The notes beneath the pieces were generated by a model, which was given only the letters and a program-made list of their open reading frames with translations, was not told the origin of the DNA and did not search any database. Below are positions 25,774 to 34,396 of a stretch of 64,000 nucleotides of DNA, piece after piece. The stretch lies in the NCBI GenBank assembly GCA_002720855.1, contig PBIN01000002.1, positions 81,930 through 145,929 of the forward strand, read 5' to 3'. Position numbers and translations under genes: made by a program. Every line of letters begins with the position of its first letter. The first letter of the stretch is position 1. The DNA is from Rhodospirillaceae bacterium. Its GTDB lineage: Bacteria; Pseudomonadota; Alphaproteobacteria; MPNO01; UBA2964.

Positions 25774-26622
25774 ATGCAGATAAACAAACTCACGGATAGC
25801 TTTGCTGCTGAGGTTGTTGGCGCCAGAATTTCCGATGACATGTCGACTGCCGATCTTCAAACAATCATGGATGCTTTTATTGCGCATCAGGTGATTGTCA
25901 TTCGCGGCCAATCAATGACTCCGGTAGAGCAAAAGAATTTCAGTCGCAATTTTGGCGAGCTCGTTCTGCATATCTCGAGCAAGAACAAGCATGAAGATCA
26001 TCCTGAATTGCTCATTCTTTCCAACAAGAAGATAGATGGCAAATGGGTCGGGGCGACGAATGCCGGTGACGAATGGCATACGGATACGCAATACACAGCA
26101 AAGCCCTGTAAATGCACCATGCTGCATGCGCTTGAGGTGCCAGAGGAGGGCGGTGAGACAGGATTTATCAATACATACGCTGCCTATGAGGCGCTTGATA
26201 AAAAAACAAAGGATCGCCTTGTAAACTTAAGAGGAGTCAATTCGTGGAACCGTCTGCGCAATCCGCGGGTGAAGGTTCCTGAACAGCACGGTGACGGTAA
26301 AAGCGTATATGACATTGGGCACCCCGACGTGTTTCATCCCATTGTGAGAACCCATCCTGAAACGGGGCGCAAGGCGCTTTACGTTTCGCCGCGTCATACA
26401 TTGCATGTTGACGGTATGGACCCCGAAGAGTCTGAGGATTTGCTTCAGAAATTGTTCGCTATGCAGCAACGGCCGGACCATATTTATATTCACAAATGGC
26501 AGCTCGGCGATGTGCTCATCTGGGACAATCGCTGCACCCTCCACAAAGGAATGGGTGGCATAAAAGAGCCTGGTATTCGCCACCTTCACCGGACATTAAT
26601 GGAGGGCACCATTCCGGTCTGA
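25774..26622 (+). CDS. TauD/TfdA-family 2-oxoglutarate dioxygenase
   Basis: The 282-residue protein carries His102-x-Asp104 in DEWHTDTQYTAKP, the distal His in WDNRCTLHKGMGG, and a 2OG-anchoring Arg near the C-terminus (HLHRTLMEG). Its HPIVRTHPETGRKALYVSPR segment is nearly the same as in the TauD homologue at 5436, so the two are paralogous. Substrate unknown; taurine is not specifically indicated. It lies 21 bp after the Spy-like gene. Confidence 0.9.
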   Translation: MQINKLTDSFAAEVVGARISDDMSTADLQTIMDAFIAHQVIVIRGQSMTPVEQKNFSRNFGELVLHISSKNKHEDHPELLILSNKKIDGKWVGATNAGDEWHTDTQYTAKPCKCTMLHALEVPEEGGETGFINTYAAYEALDKKTKDRLVNLRGVNSWNRLRNPRVKVPEQHGDGKSVYDIGHPDVFHPIVRTHPETGRKALYVSPRHTLHVDGMDPEESEDLLQKLFAMQQRPDHIYIHKWQLGDVLIWDNRCTLHKGMGGIKEPGIRHLHRTLMEGTIPV

Positions 26623-26650
26623 GAAACGTAATGACCATCGGCTAACCGTC

Positions 26651-26670
26651 GGAAAAATTAACGTTTTTCC
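26651..26670. repeat. AT-rich inverted repeat downstream of the TauD gene
   Basis: GGAAAAA (26651-26657) and TTTTTCC (26664-26670) form a perfect 7-bp stem with a 6-base loop. It might be a weak terminator, but the stem is AT-rich. Confidence 0.35.
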
Positions 26671-26726
26671 AAATATTATCTTTACTTCATTCCATAAGTG
26701 CTTGAAAACGCGAAAATTCACTGAAA

Positions 26727-26742
26727 TGGCATAATTTTTGCA
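26727..26742 (+). promoter_or_regulatory. Sigma-54-type -24/-12 promoter of a PEP-CTERM gene pair
   Basis: TGGCATAATTTTTGCA has GG at 26728-26729, a 10-base spacer and GC at 26740-26741, differing from the sigma-54 consensus by one base. It is almost the same as the element at 20471. It lies about 60 bp upstream of the ATG at 26803. Confidence 0.78.
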
Positions 26743-26802
26743 TATTTTATAAGTGGTTAGGCTTGATTTCTGTGAGTAGGCGAAAGAGCGTCAGTAAATC
26801 GA

Positions 26803-27480
26803 ATGAAAATTCGCGTTATTTTGACAGTTTTATCCCTTCAGTTTCTGGGGCTTAATGCCTCTGCCGGGATCATTTCGCTTACCCAACATGACATCATCAA
26901 TGAATTCGATGTTGCCAATTCCGGTTCGCTGGTCGTTGCCAATAGTTTAGGCAATGTCCCGATCTCTGGTACGGTAAATAGTGTGGTGTTTGGCGGCGAC
27001 CAGTCTGGCATTGGGAATATGGTCAATGGCAGTGGAAATTATTCTAACCAGTACGGCACGGCGACTGGACTCGATAGGATTCTAAGTAATGCGGTGCTGA
27101 CTGAAAATTTGGATCCGGGGACATTGACGCTTGGCGGTTTGACTGTCGGAAGGACCTATCGGTTACAACTTCTGTTTTCGAATACGCGAAACTCCATTGG
27201 TGATGATCAAAGAATTTCTCTGCTTGGCAGCGATATCGATATCGTTGACATGGGCAACCGTGGCATCAATGTTGTCGCCGAGTTTACGGCGGATACAGTT
27301 TCATTGCTGACGTCGTTTACTGATCCGGTGAACATGGCTGTTCTAAATGCGTATGCGCTGCACGATGTGACGCCAGCGTCGGCACCGGGGACCATAGCGA
27401 TCTTTGGCCTCAGTGTTTTCGGCCTCGGTATCGCCCGTCGGCGGCAGGACGAAGCGGCGCTGAAATTACGAAAGTCCTGA
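26803..27480 (+). CDS. PEP-CTERM-like protein with variant Ser-Ala-Pro-Gly motif
   Basis: The 225-residue product has a signal peptide (MKIRVILTVLSLQFLGLNAS, cut near Ala-Gly). The beta-rich body ends in ASAPGTIAIFGLSVFGLGIA, RRRQ and a short extra EAALKLRKS tail. Ala replaces Glu in the Pro-Glu-Pro position and the basic end is extended, yet helix and RRR are retained. It heads a two-gene unit (4 bp to the next gene) behind a sigma-54-type promoter. Confidence 0.8.
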   Translation: MKIRVILTVLSLQFLGLNASAGIISLTQHDIINEFDVANSGSLVVANSLGNVPISGTVNSVVFGGDQSGIGNMVNGSGNYSNQYGTATGLDRILSNAVLTENLDPGTLTLGGLTVGRTYRLQLLFSNTRNSIGDDQRISLLGSDIDIVDMGNRGINVVAEFTADTVSLLTSFTDPVNMAVLNAYALHDVTPASAPGTIAIFGLSVFGLGIARRRQDEAALKLRKS

Positions 27481-27484
27481 ATAT

Positions 27485-28396
27485 ATGGGATTTCGGCGCT
27501 CTCTGTATCGTGCTCTCATTGTCCTAAGCGTAACTGCGATAACCGCGACGCCGGCAAAGGCCGTTGTTGTTGCTTACGAGAACGATCAGGCGGGATGGTT
27601 GGCCGCTTCGGGATCGGTCAACACCATCGATTTTGAATCTTTCACCGGACAGTTGATTACTGGAAACGAATTTAGTGGGAATCCCGGCGCTCCTAATTTT
27701 GCGCTGCAGTCGGGGACATCTATGACATCCGACGGCGCAATTTCCGATTTTGTTCCAACGAGTGGCAGCAATACATTTTATACCACGACCAGCGGTACCG
27801 TTGCGAATGGCGTGATTAGCAATTTTGAAGATGTGATTATCGATACCGGTTCAAACGTCTCACTTAAAGGCGCATTGGATGCCGATGTGGCAGTAAATTC
27901 GGGCGCTACCGTCAGTGCCGGCAACTCGCCGGGTTTGCTCAACATCGTCGGGAATCTTGATTTAGGTGTTTCTTCGACAACACTGTTTGAATTGGCAGGT
28001 CTAACGCCTGGTGTTGAAGTTGGCGGTTATGACGTAATCGATGTTGCTGACGACCCGGGAACCGGAGGGACGACTGAAGGCGTCGCTACCATCGCCGGGG
28101 GCGCGATTTTCGATATCGACTTCTTTGCCGGTTTCATGGCTGGGTTGGGAGATACGTTTGATGTTCTGGTAGCTGATGCCATCAGTGTTGTCGATTTTGA
28201 TCTACTGGTCTTCGATTTCACGGATGCAGTCCTCGCCGCGAATCTCGGCTGGAGTAAGTCACTTCATGATCTTGGTAATGGTCGAAGCTCCGTGCGTATT
28301 GAGGTGGTGTCCAGCCAGGTGCCGGAACCGGGAACTCTGATTGTTTTCGGCTTTGGTTTGTTAGGTTTCGGATTCGTATCCCGTAGACGTCCCTGA
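27485..28396 (+). CDS. PEP-CTERM protein
   Basis: The 303-residue protein has a signal peptide (RALIVLSVTAITATPAKA) and a canonical tail VPEPGTLIVFGFGLLGFGFV plus SRRRP. After YENDQAGWLAASGSVNTIDF, common in PEP-CTERM proteins, it has TLDFEG-like strands and the passage NSGATVSAGNSPGLLNIVGN, an autotransporter/beta-helix-like GxSPG turn. Probably surface-exposed and anchored. It is 4 bp after the preceding gene and likely co-transcribed from the promoter at 26727. Confidence 0.88.
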   Translation: MGFRRSLYRALIVLSVTAITATPAKAVVVAYENDQAGWLAASGSVNTIDFESFTGQLITGNEFSGNPGAPNFALQSGTSMTSDGAISDFVPTSGSNTFYTTTSGTVANGVISNFEDVIIDTGSNVSLKGALDADVAVNSGATVSAGNSPGLLNIVGNLDLGVSSTTLFELAGLTPGVEVGGYDVIDVADDPGTGGTTEGVATIAGGAIFDIDFFAGFMAGLGDTFDVLVADAISVVDFDLLVFDFTDAVLAANLGWSKSLHDLGNGRSSVRIEVVSSQVPEPGTLIVFGFGLLGFGFVSRRRP

Positions 28397-28475
28397 CAGT
28401 ATTGTCCGGTTGAGGTCGCCTTTGGCTGGATGATAACCTCCGCGGTAAAGAAAAATCGTTGCGGAGGTGCTATCG

Positions 28476-29627
28476 ATGGTTTCAGCCGAAATTTCCTACG
28501 ACAATGCGCCTGTACCGGTCCGCGACGATATTACGTCTGCCCATCGTCGCGCTTGGAGTCACATTGCGTCACCTGGAACATGGCTGGATGGTAAAACGCG
28601 GGTGGCGATTGCCGCAGAGACGCGGAACGCTGCTGCATGCACCATTTGTAACCAAAGAAAACAGGCCCTGAGCCCGTACGCCATTGAGGGGATGCATGAC
28701 GGACTGGGTGAGCTTCCGGAAAATTTTATTGAGGTCATTCACCGGATCGCCACCGATCCTGCGCGGCTGACGGAGACATGGGTAAAGTCTATGCTCGACG
28801 GCGGGATACCGGATACCGAGTATGTCGAATTGGTGTCAGTTCTGGCTCATACGATGTGCGTTGATACGTTCTGCGATGGTATTGGCATTGAACGGCATGC
28901 GTTGCCGGAGCCGCAACCGGGCACGCCGACCAAAAAGAGACCGGAGGGTGCATCGGTTGACGTCGCCTGGTTGCCGACTGTGCCGCCCGAAATGGCGACC
29001 GGCGATCTCCAGAAAATTTACCCGAGTGGTATCGGCGATGCGCCTAACGCGCCAAATGTTCGCCGTGCGATGAGTTTGGTGCCGCAGGAGGCGATCAGCT
29101 TCTTCGCCCTCAATGATGTGCAATATTTGCCGCCGGAGGCGATGTGGCAGGTTGAGGTCAACCCACGATCCATAGAAAAGGCCCAAATCGAGTTGGTGGC
29201 AGGACGCGTGTCCTCCCTCAACGGGTGTTATTACTGAACGGTTAGCCATACCGACAGGCTCCGTGCGAGCCTGCAAAGCGAAGACGATCAGCCAGATCTG
29301 TCTGTCGTGAATGGCGGAGATGATGGCGCAAATATTCCGCATGCGCCGTTGTTTGTGTCCTTTGCGGAAGCTGTTGTTGGCGGAGACCGCGACGCAATTT
29401 CCGATGCTCAAAAAGCTTTGTCGGGACAATGTGGTGCGGCTGCAGCGACGGACGCGGCCGCGGTGGCGGCTTTGTTTAATGCGATTAACCGCGTCGCTGA
29501 CGCCATCGGGATTCGGGTCGAGGAGTCGAAGGAAGAACGCACCGCCTATTTTCGCGAGGCACTCGAACTCGATATCTATCAGACCGCCCGAATGGAAAAG
29601 CGCGTTGCCGGTGCTGGTAACGCTTGA
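28476..29627 (+). CDS. AhpD-like two-domain selenoprotein (TGA at 29235 read as selenocysteine)
   Basis: The frame from ATG 28476 (GGAGG eight bases upstream) is open to 29627 apart from one TGA at 29235-29237, giving 383 residues with Sec254. Around the TGA the reading is Glu239-x11-Cys251-Tyr-Tyr-Sec254-Thr-Val-Ser-His258. This is the spacing of the AhpD core (Glu-x11-Cys-x2-Cys-x3-His), so TGA stands exactly for the second redox Cys. Codons after the TGA continue the same fold (FNAINRVADAIGIRV). A hairpin 17 nt downstream fits a bacterial SECIS. The N-terminal half has a second Cys55-x2-Cys58 (ACTICNQRKQALSP). AhpD-fold proteins are thiol-dependent peroxidases or reductases. Alternative: a pseudogene with a premature stop. 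Confidence 0.82.
29255..29273 (+). promoter_or_regulatory. Candidate bacterial SECIS hairpin
   Basis: CAGGCTC (29255-29261) and GAGCCTG (29267-29273) form a perfect 7-bp stem closing a 5-base loop CGTGC. The loop starts 24 bases after the TGA codon at 29235, inside the usual 16-37 base range. It has G as its second base and a central GU, as SelB-binding loops do. The hairpin lies within the coding sequence. Confidence 0.7.
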
Positions 29628-29661
29628 CACAAATCAGCCGGGCGAGGAAGTTGCCCTTGAA

Positions 29662-30282
29662 ATGAAGGCGTATCCCGGTAGTAAGATGCTCGATCAACTA
29701 AAGGCCAATAACCGCGCGTGGGCTGAGGGTAAAGTCGCGGACGATACGGCCTTTTTCAGTCGGCATGAAAACCACCAATCGCCTGAATATCTTTGGATCG
29801 GCTGTTCGGACAGCCGGGTACCGGCGAATGAAATCGTTGGGCTGGCGCCGGGTGAGTTGTTTGTACATCGCAACGTCGCTAATCAGGCACCGCCGTCGGA
29901 TATTAACTATCGCTCGGTTTTGCAGTACGCCGTTACCGAACTAAAGGTGAAGCACATTCTTGTCGTTGGGCATTACGGATGCGGCGGCGTTGCTGCATCG
30001 CTTCAGGACGGTCTGAGCGGACCGGTGGATCAATGGATAGACCCTATTCGTGAAGTTTATAAACAGCATCGTGCGGACCTTGATAAAGTCGAAGATGAAA
30101 AAGAGCGGCTCAACCGGCTGTGTGAACTCAATGTTATGCGCCAGGTGCAGAACGTTGCGAGCGATAAATACGTCCGCGATGCCTGGGAACACGGACAGGA
30201 AATAAATGTCCACGGCTGGGTCTACAATCTTGGTGACGGGTTGGTTACTGATCTCGACGTTACTGTCAGCCATTCGAGTTAA
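29662..30282 (+). CDS. Beta-class carbonic anhydrase
   Basis: The 206-residue enzyme has the zinc and catalytic residues Cys48-x-Asp50-x-Arg52 (IGCSDSRVPANE) and His104-x2-Cys107 (VVGHYGCGGVAA). It interconverts CO2 and bicarbonate in the cytosol. VHRNVANQAP and SVLQYAVTELKVKHILV are typical strands. The upstream part of the frame overlaps the AhpD-like gene and is not homologous, so I start at ATG 29662 (ATG 29695 is an alternative). It is 34 bp after the AhpD-like gene and may be co-transcribed. Confidence 0.92.
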   Translation: MKAYPGSKMLDQLKANNRAWAEGKVADDTAFFSRHENHQSPEYLWIGCSDSRVPANEIVGLAPGELFVHRNVANQAPPSDINYRSVLQYAVTELKVKHILVVGHYGCGGVAASLQDGLSGPVDQWIDPIREVYKQHRADLDKVEDEKERLNRLCELNVMRQVQNVASDKYVRDAWEHGQEINVHGWVYNLGDGLVTDLDVTVSHSS

Positions 30283-30347
30283 TTCGACCGGCAGCCGTAA
30301 CACTCATTAAAAACCTTCCAATTTTTGTTTCGGGTATCGTCCCACAC

Positions 30348-30395
30348 TTATCCACAACAAACGTTTGCATTGTATTTTTAGGGTAAATATCCACA
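30348..30395. other. Pair of DnaA-box-like sequences upstream of the RTX gene
   Basis: TTATCCACA (30348-30356) matches the DnaA box consensus exactly, and ATATCCACA (30387-30395) matches at eight of nine positions, both in the same orientation in an AT-rich 279-bp gap (30283-30561). Two boxes alone do not make an origin; DnaA regulation or chance are simpler. Nothing else recognisable lies in the gap except the GGGAGAG ribosome site before 30562. Confidence 0.35.
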
Positions 30396-30561
30396 GAAAG
30401 TTTTATTTCTGGCATCCAATCGCCGTTTTTTCTCTTCACTTTGTCTCTGACTGATCACAACCGTTATTCGAGGGTTTTTCATAAGGTTCACTCGCGTATA
30501 GGAAGCTTTTTGCAGCTTCGGGAATGAACTTTAAACCGCATTAATCCAAGGGAGAGAAATT

Positions 30562-33500
30562 ATGGCGACATATACTGGAACTTCCGGCAACGATACCCTG
30601 ACAGGCGTTGGTTTGGCCGATGACATATTTGAAGGCCTCGGTGGTGACGACACAATCGACGGCGGCGATGGCATCGATAAAGCGATTTATAGCGGTAACG
30701 CGTCCGATTACTCCGTTACCTACAATGCGGCGACAGACGAATATAGGATAACCGACAACCGGACCTCATCGCCTGATGGTGTCGACGTTCTACAGGACAT
30801 TGAACAGATAGAGTTTGGTGACGGCACTTTAATCGAAGGTGGTGATCCACTTGTTGCAGCTGACAGTATCATTGAAGTGCCGGTCTCAGGCACGGCGGAT
30901 TGGAAGCTGACGGGCTCAGGCGGATTTGGCAATCTCGTCTATTCGATTGATGGCGTCTCGAAAACGACCACTCATAATGGCGATGATTATTACCAGCTGA
31001 CGACCGCTGCGGGGGCGACGGTTAAAGTCTTTACCGACGGGACGTATGAATACGATGCGACCTCAACTCAGGGACAGGACAGCTTTACCTACACGGTTAC
31101 AGATGAGTTCGGTATTTCAACAACCGCAACGGTGCACGTTGGTGTAGGTCAAGATGTCCAAGGCGAAACCGAAATTGGGAAGGGGATTACCTTCGATGGT
31201 GTTGATGACAAGCTCACTAGTACCTTTTCTGAGGTTGGTGATGACCAAACAACTTGGACTTGGTCAGGTTGGGTAAAGCGGGACGGTTTGGATGTTACGC
31301 AAACCTTGTGGGAAGTCCGCGATGACGGAAGCAACTATAGTTTTATTCGTTTTGATCAGGACGACACCATACGCGTCTCTGCCGCTGATGGCGGAACGGT
31401 GACCTACCGAAAAAATACGACAACAAAAATCGAAGACACCGATTCATGGCATCACATTACGGTTTCTGTCGACACGAATAAGGCTCCTACTGGAGATTGG
31501 GTTGAAGTAACGATCGATGGTGTATTGGAGAGTTCGTATACGAATGTAACCAATCCAAGCACTGGTTATAAGAGCCTGATGAACTCTGCCAGGGATCATC
31601 TCATCGGCGGGAGCGATGCTAATGTTTATTACGAAGGCTCCATGGCGGATATACATTTCATCGATGGTCAGGCTCTCGGTCATACGTCTTTCACGCAACT
31701 CGACAGCAACGGCAATTTGGTTGGTAGGGAGTTTGATGGCACGTATGGAAAAAACGGTTTTCGGCTTGATTTTTCTGATGAGAACGATCTCGGAAGTGAT
31801 GTTTCAGGAAATGACAATGATTTCACGGTTACCAGCGCACCACAGCAAATAGAAGATATACCTCAAGACGCATTTGCGACGCTTGATCCATCCAACGCGA
31901 CATTGGGCGAAGGCAGCACAATCGCGAGCGGTGATTTGCAACTGCGTATCGACACTCAATCTTCATATTTCGATGGGGTGATGGCCAAACAAGTTGTGAC
32001 CGACAAGAGCTATTGGGAAGTAACGGTTACCGATGGCGGTAACGACGCTGTTTCTGGACAAATTTGGCTCGGCGTTCTGCACGCCGATGAAACGATGGAT
32101 ACCAATCAGCATCATCCTGGTGGGGCATACGGTGCCGACAGTATCGGCATTGGAACAGGTCTCAGGATGAAACGCGATGAAGTGCTTGGTACGGACTATC
32201 CCGATGTTATGAATGACGGCGACGTCATGATGTTTGCCTATGACAATGGGAGTCTATGGATTGGCAGAAACGGAAACTGGTTCGGCGGCGGCGATCCGGA
32301 GGCGGGAACAAACGCGGTGGCCACCGGGATCACCCATGAAGTCATTCCCGCTGTTGCCGGGTATCAGGCGTGGCCCGGCCTCGTTAATTTGGCCACGTTT
32401 AATTTTGGACAATCAATATTTGAACATGGTCCGCCTGCGGGCTTCGGATCATTTTATGAAGCTTATGATCCACAATGGACTGCGGGCAATGACAGTTTAG
32501 AGGGAGGATCGGGAGATGATATTCTGGGCGGTGGCCTTGGCGACGATATCCTGATTGGAAATGCAGGCGACGACACGCTGAATGGTGGTGAAGGTTCAGA
32601 CACTGCGAGCTATGAGAACTCGACCGTGGCGGTGACCGTCAATCTCGATACCGGTGTTCATTCGGGAGGCGATGCCGCTGGTGACACTCTGATCAGTATC
32701 GAGAACCTTATCGGGTCAGATCACGTTGATACGCTGACAGGTGATTCCGGTGACAACACAATACAAGGACTCGATGGCGGTGACACCATTGACGGTGGTG
32801 CTGGCAGCAACGACACCGCGAGTTTTGAAAGCTCGGATGAAGGTGTCGATATTACGCTTACCAGCGGTGCGGCATCGGGAACAGCAATTTCCGGCGGCCA
32901 TGCAGATGGTGACAATTTATCGGGTATCGAGAACCTCATTGGGTCTGACTTTGGCGATGAGCTGAGGGGAGATGCCAATGACAACGTCATTTACGGCCTT
33001 GATCATCACGACGATATCTATGGCGGCGATGGCAACGACACGCTCTATGGCGGCGGCGGTATCGACTATATGTATGGTCAAAACGGCACCGACACGCTGT
33101 ATGGCGGAGACAACTTCGATCAAATGTCTGGGGGTAGTGGAGACGATACGCTCTATGGCGGTGGTAGCGGTGACAAGATATACGGCGATGCCGGTGTGGA
33201 CAGTATCTTCGGTGAAGACGGTGACGATCATCTCCTCGGCAATGACGGTGTTGATAGTCTGGCCGGCGGGGAAGGCGACGACCTGCTGATGGGCGGTGAT
33301 GACGGTGATACCATCAATGGTGGCAATGGTAGCGATACCGCTTCTTACAAATACTCCGATGCGGGGGTATGGGTTACGCTTTCTAACGGAGCTGCCTCAG
33401 GAGGTGCCGTTTTATACGGGTATGCGGCCGGCGATACCCTGGTTGATATTGAGAACCTAACCGGCTCGGCCAATTACATTGATGTTTTAACGGGTGATGA

Positions 33501-34257
33501 TGGTGTCAATGTCATAGAGGGTCTCGGTGGAGACGATAATCTTTATGGAGGCGCGGGCAATGACACGCTTGAAGGTGGCGATGGATCGGACGACCTGTTT
33601 GGTGGTGCCGGGGATGACACGCTAGATGGCGGTGCCGGGAATGCTGACTGGGCGAGTTATTACGATGTTACAGGTTCGATTGGTGTTACTGTTGACCTGG
33701 GCAACGACGGGGTCGATGTCGGCGCAGGACAAGGTGCGGACACATTTCTCAATATTGAGAACCTTAGAGGTACAGTGAACGCCGATGATCTTACGGGTGA
33801 CTCTGGTGCCAACCTATTTTGGGGTGAAGATGGGAATGACACGATTGACGGTGCTGGCGGTAATGACATTCTCCACGGATCAAACGGAGACGACACTCTT
33901 GAAGGTGGCGATGGCGCAGATCAACTCCACGGTGGCAATGGTGACGACACGTTAGATGGTGAAGCCGGAAATGATCGCCTCATCGGTCGCGAAGGTACAA
34001 ATCAGCTTACCGGCGGGGCGGGGGATGATACCTTCATCTTTGGTGACTTCGGTGCAACAGATACAGTTACTGATTTCAATACAGGAAATAATAAGCTGGA
34101 TATTAGTGCATTTGATTTCGCGGATGTCGAGGCTGTCAAAGCGGCTTCGAATAATAGCGGATTAAATACAACGATTACCCTCGACGATACAGGCGATACT
34201 GTAACGCTCCTCGGGGTTCAGAAAGAGGACTTTGTATCTGGCGACTTCATATTCTAG
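30562..34257 (+). CDS. RTX exoprotein with LamG-like and SPRY-like modules
   Basis: The 1231-residue acidic protein has no signal peptide. Residues 1-35 and about 645-1190 are made of nonapeptide calcium-binding repeats (GGxGxDxLx, for example LTGDSGDNTIQGLDGGDTID), read by type I secretion systems. Residues about 95-200 form a VCBS/cadherin-like strand region (TYTVTDEFGISTTATVHV). About 205-425 form a LamG-like lectin domain (MADIHFIDGQALGHTSF, FRLDFSDENDLGSDVSGNDN). About 440-640 form a SPRY-like domain (YWEVTVTDGGNDAVSGQIWL, NFGQSIFEHGPPAGF). The LamG-SPRY pair resembles modules of phage tail proteins. The C-terminus ends DTVTLLGVQKEDFVSGDFIF, a T1SS-type tail. It probably binds glycans outside the cell. 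Confidence 0.88.
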   Translation: MATYTGTSGNDTLTGVGLADDIFEGLGGDDTIDGGDGIDKAIYSGNASDYSVTYNAATDEYRITDNRTSSPDGVDVLQDIEQIEFGDGTLIEGGDPLVAADSIIEVPVSGTADWKLTGSGGFGNLVYSIDGVSKTTTHNGDDYYQLTTAAGATVKVFTDGTYEYDATSTQGQDSFTYTVTDEFGISTTATVHVGVGQDVQGETEIGKGITFDGVDDKLTSTFSEVGDDQTTWTWSGWVKRDGLDVTQTLWEVRDDGSNYSFIRFDQDDTIRVSAADGGTVTYRKNTTTKIEDTDSWHHITVSVDTNKAPTGDWVEVTIDGVLESSYTNVTNPSTGYKSLMNSARDHLIGGSDANVYYEGSMADIHFIDGQALGHTSFTQLDSNGNLVGREFDGTYGKNGFRLDFSDENDLGSDVSGNDNDFTVTSAPQQIEDIPQDAFATLDPSNATLGEGSTIASGDLQLRIDTQSSYFDGVMAKQVVTDKSYWEVTVTDGGNDAVSGQIWLGVLHADETMDTNQHHPGGAYGADSIGIGTGLRMKRDEVLGTDYPDVMNDGDVMMFAYDNGSLWIGRNGNWFGGGDPEAGTNAVATGITHEVIPAVAGYQAWPGLVNLATFNFGQSIFEHGPPAGFGSFYEAYDPQWTAGNDSLEGGSGDDILGGGLGDDILIGNAGDDTLNGGEGSDTASYENSTVAVTVNLDTGVHSGGDAAGDTLISIENLIGSDHVDTLTGDSGDNTIQGLDGGDTIDGGAGSNDTASFESSDEGVDITLTSGAASGTAISGGHADGDNLSGIENLIGSDFGDELRGDANDNVIYGLDHHDDIYGGDGNDTLYGGGGIDYMYGQNGTDTLYGGDNFDQMSGGSGDDTLYGGGSGDKIYGDAGVDSIFGEDGDDHLLGNDGVDSLAGGEGDDLLMGGDDGDTINGGNGSDTASYKYSDAGVWVTLSNGAASGGAVLYGYAAGDTLVDIENLTGSANYIDVLTGDDGVNVIEGLGGDDNLYGGAGNDTLEGGDGSDDLFGGAGDDTLDGGAGNADWASYYDVTGSIGVTVDLGNDGVDVGAGQGADTFLNIENLRGTVNADDLTGDSGANLFWGEDGNDTIDGAGGNDILHGSNGDDTLEGGDGADQLHGGNGDDTLDGEAGNDRLIGREGTNQLTGGAGDDTFIFGDFGATDTVTDFNTGNNKLDISAFDFADVEAVKAASNNSGLNTTITLDDTGDTVTLLGVQKEDFVSGDFIF

Positions 34258-34279
34258 GAACCTAATCTTCTCCTCAAAC

Positions 34280-34312
34280 CCCCGGCTGGTACACAGCGCT
34301 AGCTGGGGTTTT
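34280..34312 (+). terminator. Rho-independent terminator after the RTX gene
   Basis: CCCCGGCT (34280-34287) pairs with AGCTGGGG (34301-34308), with one G-T wobble, across a 13-base loop, and is followed by TTTT (34309-34312). It lies 22 bp after the stop codon. Confidence 0.75.
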
Positions 34313-34396
34313 CTTTGCCATAAATAGCAGCCCTTGGCTGACCCTGTTATCAGGCGTTAAAATCATCGAAATGACAAACTCTCGATAGGGCAGGGA

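Noticed and set aside
28476-29237. AhpD-like gene as a simple pseudogene ended by a stop
   Set aside because: Not fully excluded, but the TGA is exactly at the catalytic Cys and a SECIS-like hairpin follows, while the frame stays open and sensible for 130 more codons.
28836-29630. A 264-codon open frame on the minus strand
   Set aside because: It mirrors the AhpD-like gene and lacks recognisable features; its existence does not argue against the selenoprotein reading.
30348-30395. Chromosomal or plasmid replication origin
   Set aside because: Only two boxes, no initiator gene (dnaA or repABC) nearby, and no iteron array.
30511-30526. Sigma-54-like element upstream of the RTX gene (GG then GC)
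   Set aside because: The spacing between GG and GC is 9 bases, not 10, and the flanking bases do not match.
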